Source: Iodidimonas nitroreducens (GTDB taxonomy: Bacteria > Pseudomonadota > Alphaproteobacteria > Sphingomonadales > Rhodothalassiaceae). Taken from it: a stretch of DNA of 64,000 nt. A program made the position numbers and the translations under genes. Every line of letters begins with the position of its first letter. Positions within the stretch are counted from its first letter, which is position 1. Under the pieces are notes generated by a model. It saw only the letters and a list, made by a program, of their open reading frames with translations. It was not told the origin of the DNA and did not search any database. Below are positions 16,171-25,665 of the stretch, piece after piece. The DNA is taken from NCBI GenBank assembly GCA_000710935.1, contig BAYV01000013.1:84276-148275 (forward strand), written 5' to 3'.

Positions 16171-17886
16171 ATGAAGACCATGGAAACGCCTTTGGCTGAT
16201 CGCGATGAACGCTTGGCGGCCTTGCTGATGGATGCTGGCCGGATCGAGCATTCAACGATCGAGCGTGCGCGCCTCATTGCTCAGACTACGGGGGATTCTC
16301 TCCCTCTTGTCTTGCTGAAACTCGGCATGATGGCGGAGCGGGATCTGGCGATGGCTTTGGCCCGCTGCCATGGGCTGAAGCTTGTGGAACAAGATGCTTT
16401 CCCCGCACAGGCGATCCCGGGCTTATCGCTGAGCACCCGCTTCTTGCGCGAAGAGCGTGTTTTGCCCCTTGCCCTCACTGATGATCGCCTTGATCTGGCG
16501 ATGGCTGATCCCGGGGATGATTTTGTTCGGCAGTCATTAGCGATGATTGCCGATGTGCCGGTGGTGTTGCATGTGGGGCTGCCTACAGAAATCGAGCAGG
16601 CGATTGATCGACTCTATGGCTCGGTGCAGGCGACCGAAGATCAAATGGATCGCACTCATAATGCTGCTGAAGACGAGGGGTTTGAAACCGATATCGAACG
16701 CTTGCGCGATCTGGCCAGCGAAGCGCCGGTGGTGCGGTTGGTCAGCCGGATGATCGAGGATGCGATCGATTTGCGCGCCTCGGATATTCATCTGGAGCCT
16801 TATGAGCAGCGTTTGCGCCTTCGCTATCGGGTCGATGGCGTTTTGCAAGACGGTGAAGCGCCACCCTTACGCCTGAAATCGGCCATCGTTTCGCGTCTGA
16901 AGATCATGGCCAAGCTCAATATCGCCGAGCGTCGCCTGCCGCAGGATGGGCGGATCAAGCTGGCGGTTCGCGGCTCTGCCATTGATCTGCGTGTCTCCAC
17001 CTTGCCGTCTCTTTTTGGTGAAGGCGTGGTTTTGCGGGTGCTCAATCAGGATCAGTTGAGCCTTGAGTTCGGGGCCTTGGGCATTGGCGGCAAAACCCTT
17101 GAGCGGTTGCTGGAAGGCCTGCAGCGCCCCAATGGTATTTTTCTGGTCACCGGGCCCACGGGTTCGGGAAAAACCACCACCCTTTATGCGGCGCTTTCCC
17201 GCTTGAATGAAGCAGGCACCAAGATCGTGACCGTGGAAGATCCGGTTGAATATCAGCTTGATGGGGTCAATCAGATACAGGTGAAGCCCGCTATTGGTTT
17301 GACCTTTGCCAATGCCTTACGCGCCATTTTGCGCCAGGATCCCGATATCATCCTGATCGGTGAAATTCGCGATCTGGAAACAGCGCGGATTGCTGCCCAG
17401 GCGGCGCTGACCGGGCATCTGGTGTTGTCCACTTTGCACACCAATAGCGCTGCGGCTTCGGTTACCCGCTTGATGGATATGGGGCTTGAAAGCTATCTGG
17501 TCACCGCCACGCTGAATGGCGTTGTGGCCCAAAGATTGGTGCGCCGCCTGTGTGATGCGTGCAAAACGCCTTATGCCATCAGCCCGGAGCTTTATGATAA
17601 GCTGGGCTTGAAGAAACTGGGGGCGCTTTTATCTGCCACCCTTTATCAGCCCATGGGTTGTGATCACTGCCATCAAAGCGGCTATCGCGGCCGCACCAGC
17701 CTTGTGGAAATTCTGGTGATCGATGATCATCTGCGCCGGATTATCCTGAAAGATGGGGATGCATCAGAAGTGCAGCGGGCGGCGCTGGAAGCCGGGATGG
17801 TGACCCTTTATGAGGATGGTATGAAGAAAGCCCTGGCCGGAGAAACGTCGGTCGAAGAAGTGCTCCGCACGGCGCGGGATGGGTGA
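16171..17886 (+). CDS. gspE: Type II secretion ATPase GspE
   Basis: Hexameric cytoplasmic ATPase that powers pseudopilus assembly. 571 residues. The N-terminal N1E/MshEN-type domain spans ~15-150 and the catalytic domain ~175-560. Walker A is GPTGSGKT at 328-335, the Asp box region around TVEDPVEYQLDG, Walker B near DIILIGEIRD (392-401), and the His box region HLVLSTLHTN. A zinc-binding C4 subdomain is complete: C461, C464, C497 and C500 (LCDACKTP and GCDHCHQSGY). ATG at 16171 is the first in frame after the AT-rich region; codon 4 is another ATG. First gene of the plus-strand run E-F-H-L-M-C-D-I-J. Confidence 0.95.
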   Translation: MKTMETPLADRDERLAALLMDAGRIEHSTIERARLIAQTTGDSLPLVLLKLGMMAERDLAMALARCHGLKLVEQDAFPAQAIPGLSLSTRFLREERVLPLALTDDRLDLAMADPGDDFVRQSLAMIADVPVVLHVGLPTEIEQAIDRLYGSVQATEDQMDRTHNAAEDEGFETDIERLRDLASEAPVVRLVSRMIEDAIDLRASDIHLEPYEQRLRLRYRVDGVLQDGEAPPLRLKSAIVSRLKIMAKLNIAERRLPQDGRIKLAVRGSAIDLRVSTLPSLFGEGVVLRVLNQDQLSLEFGALGIGGKTLERLLEGLQRPNGIFLVTGPTGSGKTTTLYAALSRLNEAGTKIVTVEDPVEYQLDGVNQIQVKPAIGLTFANALRAILRQDPDIILIGEIRDLETARIAAQAALTGHLVLSTLHTNSAAASVTRLMDMGLESYLVTATLNGVVAQRLVRRLCDACKTPYAISPELYDKLGLKKLGALLSATLYQPMGCDHCHQSGYRGRTSLVEILVIDDHLRRIILKDGDASEVQRAALEAGMVTLYEDGMKKALAGETSVEEVLRTARDG

Positions 17887-17890
17887 TTTT

Positions 17891-19150
17891 ATGGCTGTTT
17901 TCAGCTATCGCGCCGTGGATCAATCGGGTCGGCTTGTGGAAGGCACCTTTCATGGGGCGGATCAGGCGGCCCTGATCGCGCATTTGCGGGGGCAGGGCTT
18001 GCAGCCGGTGCAGATGACCGATCTCAGCCGAAAAGATGCCGGGATTTTTTCGGGTGGTCTTTTCTCTCGCGCCGGGCGCCTGGGCTTTTCGCTGGATCAG
18101 GCAAAGGCTAAAAAGCTGACATCTGGCGGTTTGGCGATGATGAGCCGTGAATTGGCCACCCTTCTCGATGCCGGATTGCCATTGGAGCAGGGTCTGCAGA
18201 TGCTGGCACAGCAGGATGGCGGGCGCACAGTGGCAGCAAAGGTTGCGGGTGGCTTGCTGGAAAAGGTTCGGTCCGGCGCGTCTTTTGCCGATGCCTTGCA
18301 AGATCAAAGTGAGAATTTCCCCGGCCATTTCATCGGACTTGTGCGCGCGGGCGAGGCGGGCGGCACCCTTGATCGGGTTCTGCTCAAGCTGGCCGATAGT
18401 TTGGAGCGGAGCCATGCCCTGGCGCAGGATATCCGCTCGGCCCTCAATTATCCGATCCTGATTCTGGTGGCTTCGGGAGGGGCGGTTCTGGTCCTGCTTT
18501 TGGGGGTGATCCCGGAATTCGAGCCGCTGTTCAGCAGCGCGGGCAATGCCTTGCCGATGTCGGCGCGGATCGTGATGGGGGCTTCGCGGCTTTTGCAGAA
18601 ATTCTGGTGGGCTTTGCCGCTGGCGATTATCATTTTTTACATTATTATGCGGTTTATTTCGGCGGATGCATCCTTGCGGGCGCGGATTCAGGGGCTATGG
18701 CTGGATTTGCCCTTGATCGGCCCTTTGATGCGGAAAATCGAGGCGGCGCGTTTTTGTGGCACTTTGGGAACCTTGATCGAGAATGGTGTGGATGTGGTGC
18801 CGGCCTTGCAGATGAGTGGAAAAACCTTATCCAATGCCCGTTTGGTGCGGGCTGTGGAGCAGGTGGTACCGCGCTTGCGCCGGGGTGAGGGTTTGGCCGA
18901 ACCGCTGGTTGAAGCCGGGGTGCTGCCCCCCCTTGCGGCGCGCCTCATTCGGGTGGGGGAGCAAAGCGGTCGCCTTGATGTTATGCTTTTGACCACGGCG
19001 CGCATCTATGAAGGGGAAATCGGCCGCGAAACCCGCAAACTCGTTTCGCTGCTGGTGCCGATGGTGACTTTGTTTCTGGGTATTCTTGTGGCGGGGATCA
19101 TCGGGTCCATCCTATCGGCGATTCTCACCTCTTATGATTTGCCTTTTTAG
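17891..19150 (+). CDS. gspF: Type II secretion inner-membrane platform protein GspF
   Basis: Polytopic platform protein linking GspE to the pseudopilus. 419 residues from the chosen ATG at 17891, which gives the standard N-terminus MAVFSYRAVDQSGRLVEG and lies 4 bases after the gspE stop; an ATG at 17879 inside gspE is less likely. Two T2SSF domains are visible (GGLAMMSRELATLLDAGLPL and AARFCGTLGTLIENGVDVVP), each followed by hydrophobic segments, with a C-terminal transmembrane helix (LVPMVTLFLGILVAGIIGSI). Confidence 0.95.
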   Translation: MAVFSYRAVDQSGRLVEGTFHGADQAALIAHLRGQGLQPVQMTDLSRKDAGIFSGGLFSRAGRLGFSLDQAKAKKLTSGGLAMMSRELATLLDAGLPLEQGLQMLAQQDGGRTVAAKVAGGLLEKVRSGASFADALQDQSENFPGHFIGLVRAGEAGGTLDRVLLKLADSLERSHALAQDIRSALNYPILILVASGGAVLVLLLGVIPEFEPLFSSAGNALPMSARIVMGASRLLQKFWWALPLAIIIFYIIMRFISADASLRARIQGLWLDLPLIGPLMRKIEAARFCGTLGTLIENGVDVVPALQMSGKTLSNARLVRAVEQVVPRLRRGEGLAEPLVEAGVLPPLAARLIRVGEQSGRLDVMLLTTARIYEGEIGRETRKLVSLLVPMVTLFLGILVAGIIGSILSAILTSYDLPF

Positions 19151-19159
19151 GAGATGGGC

Positions 19160-19663
19160 ATGAAACCCCTGTTCATCACCCAAGGCGCGCAGCGGTCTTC
19201 CTGTCGGCAGGCGGTTGAGAGCGGCTTCACCCTGATGGAAATGCTGGTGGTGATGGCGGTGATGGGGATTGTGGCGGCTTTGGCCATGCCGCGTTTTCAT
19301 CATGCCCTGCCGGGCCTGGATTACACCCATGCCGTGCATAATCTGGCCTCCGCCCTGCGGCAAACCCGTGCAGCGGCTATTTCTTCGGGGCAAATGCGCA
19401 GTCTGGAACTGGATATCGATGATGCCGTCTATCGCTATCCGGGCGTTCCCAAAGCCGACATTCCGGCCGGGATCGATATCGATCTTGTGGCCGGGCGCGA
19501 AGGGTTGTCCCGTGTCGATCAACGGGCACGCTTTGATTTTTATCCCGATGGGTCGTCGGCGGGGGGGCGGATTGCTTTGGCTCAAGGGGATCGGCTGTCA
19601 ATCCTTGCGATCGATTGGTTGACCGGACGCATCGAGATCAAGGATGACGCCGATGGTTTTTAA
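19160..19663 (+). CDS. gspH: Type II secretion minor pseudopilin GspH
   Basis: Class III prepilin, cleaved and N-methylated by a prepilin peptidase not encoded in this window. The leader ends before the phenylalanine of SGFTLMEMLVVMAVMGIVAA, with the conserved glutamate at mature position 5. A GspH-type beta domain follows (LASALRQTRAAAISSGQ, then DFYPDGSSAGGRI near the C-terminus, the FxxxGxxxGG pattern of GspH/FimT). The start at 19160 is preferred over ATG 19154 because the AGGAG at 19149-19153 is spaced correctly only for it. A 91-base gap to gspL follows. Confidence 0.85.
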   Translation: MKPLFITQGAQRSSCRQAVESGFTLMEMLVVMAVMGIVAALAMPRFHHALPGLDYTHAVHNLASALRQTRAAAISSGQMRSLELDIDDAVYRYPGVPKADIPAGIDIDLVAGREGLSRVDQRARFDFYPDGSSAGGRIALAQGDRLSILAIDWLTGRIEIKDDADGF

Positions 19664-19754
19664 AGGCACGACCTATTCAAAAAAGAGTGTTCCTTTAATT
19701 TCGCACTTGCTAAAGATGCATTTCGGATTTGGGGCATGATCAGGGTTCTCGTCC

Positions 19755-20942
19755 ATGCGTTTTGATATCAATCAGCTTGGCCGCACGGCGAAACAGCTCT
19801 TCTCATGGTGGATGAGGGAACTGGCAGGCCTGTTGCCGGTGGCTTGGCTGGCACGCGCCGGTCAATGGCGGCGGACCCTTGTGTTCGAGATCGGTCAGGA
19901 TCAGGTTACGGCTCGCCTTTATAAGGGCAATGGCCCTTGTGCCCTATCGGGTCAAGACCGTGGGCCAACGGACCATAAAGACGAAGGCAGCGTGATTTTC
20001 GAGGCTCCTTATGATCGCGACCGACCTGCCGCTTTGGCTGATGCCCTTAATCACCCGAGCCTTCAGGCTTTGCCCGAAGTGGATCAGGTGCATGTGCTGA
20101 TCCCCAAGGATCGGGTTTTGAGCCGCGCCATCCATCTGCCCTTGGCGGCCCGCGATAGCCTGGCGCAGGCTGTTTTATTCGATCTGGATCGCCAAACGCC
20201 TTTCCAGCCGGAGCAGGTTTATATCGGGTTGAAAAATCCGCTGATCGATCAAGCCGCCGGGCGCATTAATCTGAGCATCGATCTCATGCGCCGGGAAGAT
20301 TTAAATCCTCTTCTTGATGCTTTGAAGCAGGCCGGGGTCAAGCCGGATGCTTTGCGGGCCTCGGTTTTGGGGGCGGATCTTTTGCCGGATCATCATCGCC
20401 TTGAAAAGCCCGGTTTTTCGCGTCTTAAAACGGTATCGATCCTGCTGCTGGCGGGTCTTTTGCTGCTGGCTTATTGGCTACCCCAAAATCGGCTGGACGA
20501 GGCCCGCGCGAATTTATCCCAAGAGCTTTTGGAAACCCGTAAGAAAGCTTTGGCGGTCGATGATCTGATGCGTGATCTTGAGGCTTTGCAAAATCGCCAG
20601 ACCCTTCTTTTTGAGCGCAGAGCGGCAGAGCCGATGGCCCTGACCTTAATGAACAGCTTGAGCAAAGCCCTGCCCATGGATGTTTTTCTGATCGAATTTT
20701 CATATGAAAATGGGGTGGTCTCTCTCACCGGATTTGCGGATCGGGCCTCCACTGTTTTATCGGCGGTGGAAGATATCGATCTTTTTCATCAGGCGCGTTT
20801 TGTGGCCCCGGTCACCCAGGATCAGCGCATTGGCCGCGAGCGGTTCAGCCTGGCTGCGGATATTTTCATGCCCAAGGCAGGAACGCCGCAAAATGCGGCC
20901 ATCAAAAACGACAGCGCAGCGCGTGTGAGGGGCGGGCGATGA
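19755..20942 (+). CDS. gspL: Type II secretion protein GspL
   Basis: Bitopic inner-membrane protein that connects GspE to GspM and GspC. 395 residues. The cytoplasmic part (~1-215) is an actin-like/PilM-type domain (LVFEIGQDQVTARLYKG, VHVLIPKDRVLSRAIHLPLA). One transmembrane helix follows (TVSILLLAGLLLLAYWLP), then a periplasmic PilN-like domain with a coiled segment (LSQELLETRKKALAVDDLM) and the ferredoxin-like end VVSLTGFADRASTV. The identification rests on domain order and position between pseudopilin and gspM. Its stop overlaps the gspM start as ATGA. Confidence 0.85.
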   Translation: MRFDINQLGRTAKQLFSWWMRELAGLLPVAWLARAGQWRRTLVFEIGQDQVTARLYKGNGPCALSGQDRGPTDHKDEGSVIFEAPYDRDRPAALADALNHPSLQALPEVDQVHVLIPKDRVLSRAIHLPLAARDSLAQAVLFDLDRQTPFQPEQVYIGLKNPLIDQAAGRINLSIDLMRREDLNPLLDALKQAGVKPDALRASVLGADLLPDHHRLEKPGFSRLKTVSILLLAGLLLLAYWLPQNRLDEARANLSQELLETRKKALAVDDLMRDLEALQNRQTLLFERRAAEPMALTLMNSLSKALPMDVFLIEFSYENGVVSLTGFADRASTVLSAVEDIDLFHQARFVAPVTQDQRIGRERFSLAADIFMPKAGTPQNAAIKNDSAARVRGGR

Positions 20943-21526
20943 TCAAAACTCCTTCCTTATTTGTGCGCAGGATTTCGGCTGTTGGGCTGGTTTTTCTGGC
21001 CATTGCGGTTTCCTATGAACTGGTGATCGCCCCCATCGTGTTTGATTATCGGGCCGGTGTGGCCCAGCTTGAAAAAGATGCCGCCCTTCTCCGGCGCTAT
21101 CAAAAAGTGGCGCTGTCTGTTGATGAGGTGGAAGCGCTGAGCCGCGAGGTGCGAAAAGGTCAGGCCCTAAGCGGGGTCTTTTTATCCGAAAGTACGGATT
21201 CGCTGGCCGCCGCCCGCTTGCAAACTCTGCTTGGGCAAATAGTGACCGCAGCGGGTGGCGATGTGCGATCCCTGCAGGGCCTGCCGGTCGTGGTGCGGGA
21301 TGGCTTGTCGCGCATTCCCATGCGGCTGCAATTCATGTCGGATATTCGCGGATTATCCGATCTTTTGTATCGCATCGAAAGCAGCCAGCCGATGATTTTT
21401 GTGGATCAATTGCAGATCAGAACGCGGCTGGAGCGCACATCGGTCAGGGGCGATGATCTTGAGGTGGGGCAGAATTTCCTGATTGAACTGGTGGTCTCGT
21501 CCTATCGCCTGCGGGGTGAAGAATGA
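20939..21526 (+). CDS. gspM: Type II secretion protein GspM
   Basis: 195 residues. One N-terminal transmembrane helix (ISAVGLVFLAIAVSYELVIAP), a coiled segment (YRAGVAQLEKDAALLRRYQK), and a ferredoxin-like periplasmic domain (LQTLLGQIVTAAGGDVRSLQG, MRLQFMSDIRGLSDLLYRIE). This is the GspM/PilO plan, and the gene is coupled by ATGA overlaps to gspL before and the GspC-like gene after. Sequence conservation of GspM is weak, so position carries much of the call. Confidence 0.82.
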   Translation: MIKTPSLFVRRISAVGLVFLAIAVSYELVIAPIVFDYRAGVAQLEKDAALLRRYQKVALSVDEVEALSREVRKGQALSGVFLSESTDSLAAARLQTLLGQIVTAAGGDVRSLQGLPVVVRDGLSRIPMRLQFMSDIRGLSDLLYRIESSQPMIFVDQLQIRTRLERTSVRGDDLEVGQNFLIELVVSSYRLRGEE

Positions 21527-22182
21527 CCCGGCGTTTGTGGCCTCAATTGGTGCCTTTGGGTCTGGTGGCCCTGATGCTGATCATTTTGGCAGCTTTGGCC
21601 CTGCGCACGCCGCCTGATTTCACCCAAAACATGCCGGTTGATGAGGATGCATCGGCTTTCATGGGGGCAGATAACAAAACTGCCGAACCGGTGCCACCTG
21701 CAGCCCCGGGCCAAAGCACTTTTGCCGCGATCATAGAACGCAATCTGTTTGCCATCGATCGCAAGCCGCCTTTGGTGCGGACCGTGGCAAGCTCGGGCCC
21801 GGCGGCGGCAAGTACCGAGCTTGCGCTTGTCGGTGTCATCATGGGGGATGCGGGCGGATCGGCCATCGTTGAAGATAAAAAATCAAAGGATATGTCGATC
21901 ATCGGGCAGGGCGAAAGCTATAGGGGATGGGAATTGCTGGCGGTCAGCCAATGGGGGGCAAGCTTTATCCGCAATGGCGAGCGTCTCTCCTTGAGCCTGC
22001 AATTTGCCCCGGGTGCGGAGGGGGTGGGGTCTGATCCCTATCAATTGGGGATGCCCGCGCATCTGGTAAAGCCCCGCTCGGTGATTACCCCGCGCCGGGG
22101 GGATGCGAATGGCAATCCCGTTCCGGCTTCGCGTCAAAACAAAGATCCCGATCGCCTTGATCGCCGCGGTTCAGGCGGATGA
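21523..22182 (+). CDS. GspC-like type II secretion protein with homology-region domain
   Basis: 219 residues. An N-terminal transmembrane helix (LVPLGLVALMLIILAALAL), a proline/alanine-rich linker, then a PulC-type homology region: FAAIIERNLFAIDR, ELALVGVIMGDAGGSAIVE, IIGQGESYRGWELLAVSQWGA. This is the domain that contacts the N0 domain of the secretin GspD. The C-terminal PDZ or coiled-coil domain of classical GspC is missing, so it is a short GspC or a GspN-like variant. It starts in an ATGA overlap with gspM and ends 13 bases before the secretin gene. Confidence 0.7.
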   Translation: MTRRLWPQLVPLGLVALMLIILAALALRTPPDFTQNMPVDEDASAFMGADNKTAEPVPPAAPGQSTFAAIIERNLFAIDRKPPLVRTVASSGPAAASTELALVGVIMGDAGGSAIVEDKKSKDMSIIGQGESYRGWELLAVSQWGASFIRNGERLSLSLQFAPGAEGVGSDPYQLGMPAHLVKPRSVITPRRGDANGNPVPASRQNKDPDRLDRRGSGG

Positions 22183-22195
22183 GCCCACAACAAAA

Positions 22196-24583
22196 ATGAG
22201 ACATAACATCGTGTGTACAGCAAGCATTGAACGATCCTATCGCAGCCCCGCACGGGCCTTTCATCGGCTTGTGCCTTTTTGTCTGCTGATTTTGTTGGCG
22301 GCCTGCGGACAGGATCTGGTGCGGGGTTCGCATAGCAATGATCGGGCCTCTCCGCCGCCGGGTTTGTTTGAGGAAAGCGAGCAGCAGCGCAGCACGCGGG
22401 AGGCCTATGAAACCACCCGGATTGATAGCAGCGATCCTCAAAGAGACCCGAATTCATTGCCCCCAACCGAGGCCGAAATCTATCGCGGCAGTGGCCAATT
22501 TACCAATGATGCTCAAAACGACAGAGGGCAGCCCGCCAAAGACGCGGGCTTTGCCGAGGTGCGGGAGCGCGAAGGCACCTATAGCCTCAATTTTGCCAAT
22601 GCCGACATTCGCAAGGTTGTGGATGCCGTTCTGGGGGAAGCCTTGTCTTTGCCCTATATGATTGATAGTGCCGTTTCAGGCACGATCACCGCCCGCAGCG
22701 CCCGCGCCTTGCCCGCTGAACAGGTGATCCCGGCTTTGGAAGATATTCTGGCCATCAATCGCGTGGCGCTGGTGGAACGTTCGGGGGTTTATCATGTGGT
22801 GCCCATCGAGGCGACCACCGGCAATGCCCCCCTTCTGAGCGGACGCGAAAGCGTGCGCGATGGTTTTGGTATTCATATCATTCCTTTGCAATATGTCTCT
22901 GCCGATGAAATGCAGGTGAGTCTTGAGCCCTTTTTGGCTCCGGGGCGAGGCTTGCAGGCCGATAATGCCCGCAATCTGTTGTTGTTTCGCGGGCCTTCGG
23001 TTGAAGCCAATGATATTGTCGCCCTGGTTGAAACCTTTGATGTGAACTGGCTTCAGGGCATGTCTTTTGCCATCCTGCCTTTGCAACATGCCGATGTGGG
23101 GGATGTGATCAGCGAGATGGAGGCGATCTTTGCCAAGGGTAGCGAAGAACAGCCCGGACCAACCGATGGGGTGATCCGTCTCTTGCCGATTGAACGGATG
23201 AATGCCGTTCTGGCGATCAGCCGTCAGGCGCAATATCTGGTCAGCGCCAAGCAATGGGCGGAACGCCTTGATCGTGGTGGCGGCACGGATGGCCAGCGGA
23301 TGCTTTATGTGTATCATTTGAAAAACGCTCGGGCATCTGAAATTGGCGAGGTTCTGGGCGAATTATTCGATGTCCGCACCGTGGGCGAGGGGGCGGGCCA
23401 AAGCGGCGGCGGCCTGGCTCCGGGTCGGCAGTCTGGCGGCCTTTCGGGTACCAGCGGTTCGGGCAATACGGCCTCATCAGATGATGGGTCGGGGGCTGCT
23501 GGCTCTGGCCGGGGTGGGGTGTCTGGCAATAATGGTGGGGCTTTATCGGCAGCAGCCCGGACATCCACGGGCGGTGGGGGTCGCGCATCCGGCGCGGGTG
23601 GCAATAGCGGTTCAGCCTTTTCTTCGGAAAATGGCGATGGCCCACGCCTGATCGCTGATGATCGCAATGATGCCATGCTGATTTTGGCAACGGCGCAGGA
23701 ATTTCGCATGATCGAATCCACGATCAAGCGTTTGGATGTCTCTCCCTTGCAGGTTTTGATCGAGGCAACGATTGCCGAGGTTACCCTGAACGATGCTTTG
23801 AATTTTGGCGTACGCTGGTTTTTCGATGCCGGGAATGAAAATACCCAGAATGTGAGTTTTTCAGATGTATCAAACGGCGCGGTGGCCCCTACATTTCCCG
23901 GATTTTCCTATTTCTTTGAAAGCAATAGCGCCCGAGCGGCGCTCAATGCCTTAAGCGAAATCACCGATGTGACCGTGGTATCATCGCCGCAATTGATGGT
24001 TCTGGATAATAAAACGGCCCGGTTGCAGGTGGGGGATCAGGTGCCCGTGCCGGTGCAGCAATCGGTTTCGACCCAGGATCCCGATGCCCCTATCGTCAAT
24101 TCCATTCAGTTTCAGGATACGGGTGTCATTCTTGAGGTCACCCCCCATGTGAATGCCAGCGGGCTGGTGGTTCTGGATGTTTTGCAAGAGGTATCGGATG
24201 TGGTGCCCACAACATCTTCGGGGATCGATGCCCCCACCATTCAGCAACGCACGATCAGTTCATCGGTGGCGGTGCAAACCGGGGAAACCATTGCATTGGG
24301 TGGCCTGATCCGGGATCGTTCCACCAGCAATGATACCGGTGTGCCGATCCTGATGAATATTCCGTTTTTTGGTAATTTGTTCAAAAGTAAAACCTTGGGC
24401 AATGAACGCACGGAATTGCTGGTGATGCTGACCCCGCGGGTGGTGCGCGATCAGGCCGAAGCTCGTGAGGTGACCCAGGAACTGCGCAGGCGGATGAAGG
24501 GGCTGGAACGGCTGAAAGAGAATTTTGGCCTGCCCAAAAGCGAGCCTGACGACATGAAAAGCGAGCAAGCCGGGCCCAACTGA
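22196..24583 (+). CDS. gspD: Type II secretion outer-membrane secretin GspD, lipoprotein form
   Basis: Forms the outer-membrane channel. 795 residues from ATG 22196. N-terminal signal with a lipobox (LLILLAACGQ, lipidated C37), so it probably reaches the outer membrane without a separate pilotin. The N0 domain opens with YSLNFANADIRKVVDAVLGE; N1-N3 domains follow (IPLQYVSADEMQVSLEPFL; LPLQHADVGDVISEMEAIF; YVYHLKNARASEIGEVLGEL). A long Gly/Ser/Ala-rich linker at nucleotides ~23395-23625 interrupts N3. The secretin domain has VEATIAEV-like IEATIAEVTLNDALNFGV, QVGDQVPVPVQQ, GVILEVTPHVN and the C-terminal LLVMLTPRVV. An open upstream extension to 22103 lies inside the preceding gene. Confidence 0.93.
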   Translation: MRHNIVCTASIERSYRSPARAFHRLVPFCLLILLAACGQDLVRGSHSNDRASPPPGLFEESEQQRSTREAYETTRIDSSDPQRDPNSLPPTEAEIYRGSGQFTNDAQNDRGQPAKDAGFAEVREREGTYSLNFANADIRKVVDAVLGEALSLPYMIDSAVSGTITARSARALPAEQVIPALEDILAINRVALVERSGVYHVVPIEATTGNAPLLSGRESVRDGFGIHIIPLQYVSADEMQVSLEPFLAPGRGLQADNARNLLLFRGPSVEANDIVALVETFDVNWLQGMSFAILPLQHADVGDVISEMEAIFAKGSEEQPGPTDGVIRLLPIERMNAVLAISRQAQYLVSAKQWAERLDRGGGTDGQRMLYVYHLKNARASEIGEVLGELFDVRTVGEGAGQSGGGLAPGRQSGGLSGTSGSGNTASSDDGSGAAGSGRGGVSGNNGGALSAAARTSTGGGGRASGAGGNSGSAFSSENGDGPRLIADDRNDAMLILATAQEFRMIESTIKRLDVSPLQVLIEATIAEVTLNDALNFGVRWFFDAGNENTQNVSFSDVSNGAVAPTFPGFSYFFESNSARAALNALSEITDVTVVSSPQLMVLDNKTARLQVGDQVPVPVQQSVSTQDPDAPIVNSIQFQDTGVILEVTPHVNASGLVVLDVLQEVSDVVPTTSSGIDAPTIQQRTISSSVAVQTGETIALGGLIRDRSTSNDTGVPILMNIPFFGNLFKSKTLGNERTELLVMLTPRVVRDQAEAREVTQELRRRMKGLERLKENFGLPKSEPDDMKSEQAGPN

Positions 24584-25000
24584 ATGCAGCTTTTTGCGGC
24601 CAGAAGCAGAATGCACACATCCTCTAAGGGCTTCACCCTGATCGAGGTGTTGGTAGCCTTTACCATAGCCTCGATCATGCTTGTGGCTTTGCTTCAGGGC
24701 ATGGGGCGGGGATTGCGCAGCATTGATCGGGCCGATGATCGGCAAATATTGGTGAATGCCGCGCAAAACCAGATGGCCCGCCTGGGCCGCCAGATTGAAC
24801 TGCGCCCGGGCATAGAAAGCGGGGAGGGCGATGGCTATCGCTGGCGGGTGTCGATATCTGATCCGCCCCCTGATCTGGCATCGGATCAGATTGCCGGTGG
24901 GCAGCTTCGCCTGCTGATGATCGAGATTAGCGTGAGCGATGGATCGGGGGCTGAATTTCATCTGCAAACCATGCGTTTGGTTGAAAGCGAGGTGCCATGA
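24584..25000 (+). CDS. gspI: Type II secretion minor pseudopilin GspI
   Basis: 138 residues. Prepilin leader ending in SSKG, then FTLIEVLVAFTIASIMLVAL with the conserved glutamate at mature position 5, and a short C-terminal domain of GspI size. The start is either ATG 24584, immediately after the gspD stop, or ATG 24611, which gives a normal 7-residue leader; neither has a clear ribosome binding site. It ends in an ATGA overlap with gspJ. The order I-J supports the assignment. Confidence 0.82.
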   Translation: MQLFAARSRMHTSSKGFTLIEVLVAFTIASIMLVALLQGMGRGLRSIDRADDRQILVNAAQNQMARLGRQIELRPGIESGEGDGYRWRVSISDPPPDLASDQIAGGQLRLLMIEISVSDGSGAEFHLQTMRLVESEVP

Positions 25001-25665
25001 TGCGCCAGGCTCGATCAACACAGGCGGGCTTTACCCTTGTGGAACTGATTGTTGCCCTCACCCTTGTGGGCCTGTTATCGGCGGGCCTTTTTACGGCCCT
25101 GCGCTTTACCAGCAAGGCGTGGTTTGCCGGGGAAGCCCGGATCAGCCAAAGCATCGATGCCGATGCTGTGCGCTCGTTCATCCGCCATAGCCTGAGCCGG
25201 GCGCAGGCGATCAGCATTTCCCATAATGGCAAAGATCAGGCGCCATCCTTTGTCGGTGATCGCACCAGTCTCAGCTTTGCCAGCACCATGCCGATGGGGG
25301 TGGGGATTGGTGGGCTTTATCTGTTTCAATTGGAAAGCGGGCCCGCTGGTGCTTCTTTCACCATCGATTGGGCGCTGATCAGACCGGATCGGCTCATTGC
25401 CATCGAGGATGGCCGGGAAAGACCGCGCCTTCTTTTTACGGATAACCCCTATGTGGAATTTCGCTATTTCGGGCTGAGCGATGATGATCTCAATGCCGGG
25501 CTTTCCCCGCGCTGGTATGATCGCTGGCAGGGCAGTTTTCGCCTGCCGCAATTGGTTGAAATGCGTTTTCTCGATGCGGGGGGGGCTGCGGTGGCCCCCG
25601 ATCTGATCATCGCCCCGATGATGGCGCCAAGCCGAGACCGGGGCCCGGGCATAGGATCAAATTAA
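24997..25665 (+). CDS. gspJ: Type II secretion minor pseudopilin GspJ
   Basis: 222 residues. Leader MMRQARSTQAG followed by FTLVELIVALTLVGLLSAGL, the prepilin cleavage site and glutamate-5, then a long beta-rich domain typical of GspJ (WALIRPDRLIAIEDG, VEFRYFGLSDDD, LVEMRFLDAGGAAV). GAGGTGCC precedes the ATG. Its last four bases overlap the end of the oppositely transcribed gspK, so the two arms of the locus converge tail to tail here. Confidence 0.85.
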   Translation: MMRQARSTQAGFTLVELIVALTLVGLLSAGLFTALRFTSKAWFAGEARISQSIDADAVRSFIRHSLSRAQAISISHNGKDQAPSFVGDRTSLSFASTMPMGVGIGGLYLFQLESGPAGASFTIDWALIRPDRLIAIEDGRERPRLLFTDNPYVEFRYFGLSDDDLNAGLSPRWYDRWQGSFRLPQLVEMRFLDAGGAAVAPDLIIAPMMAPSRDRGPGIGSN

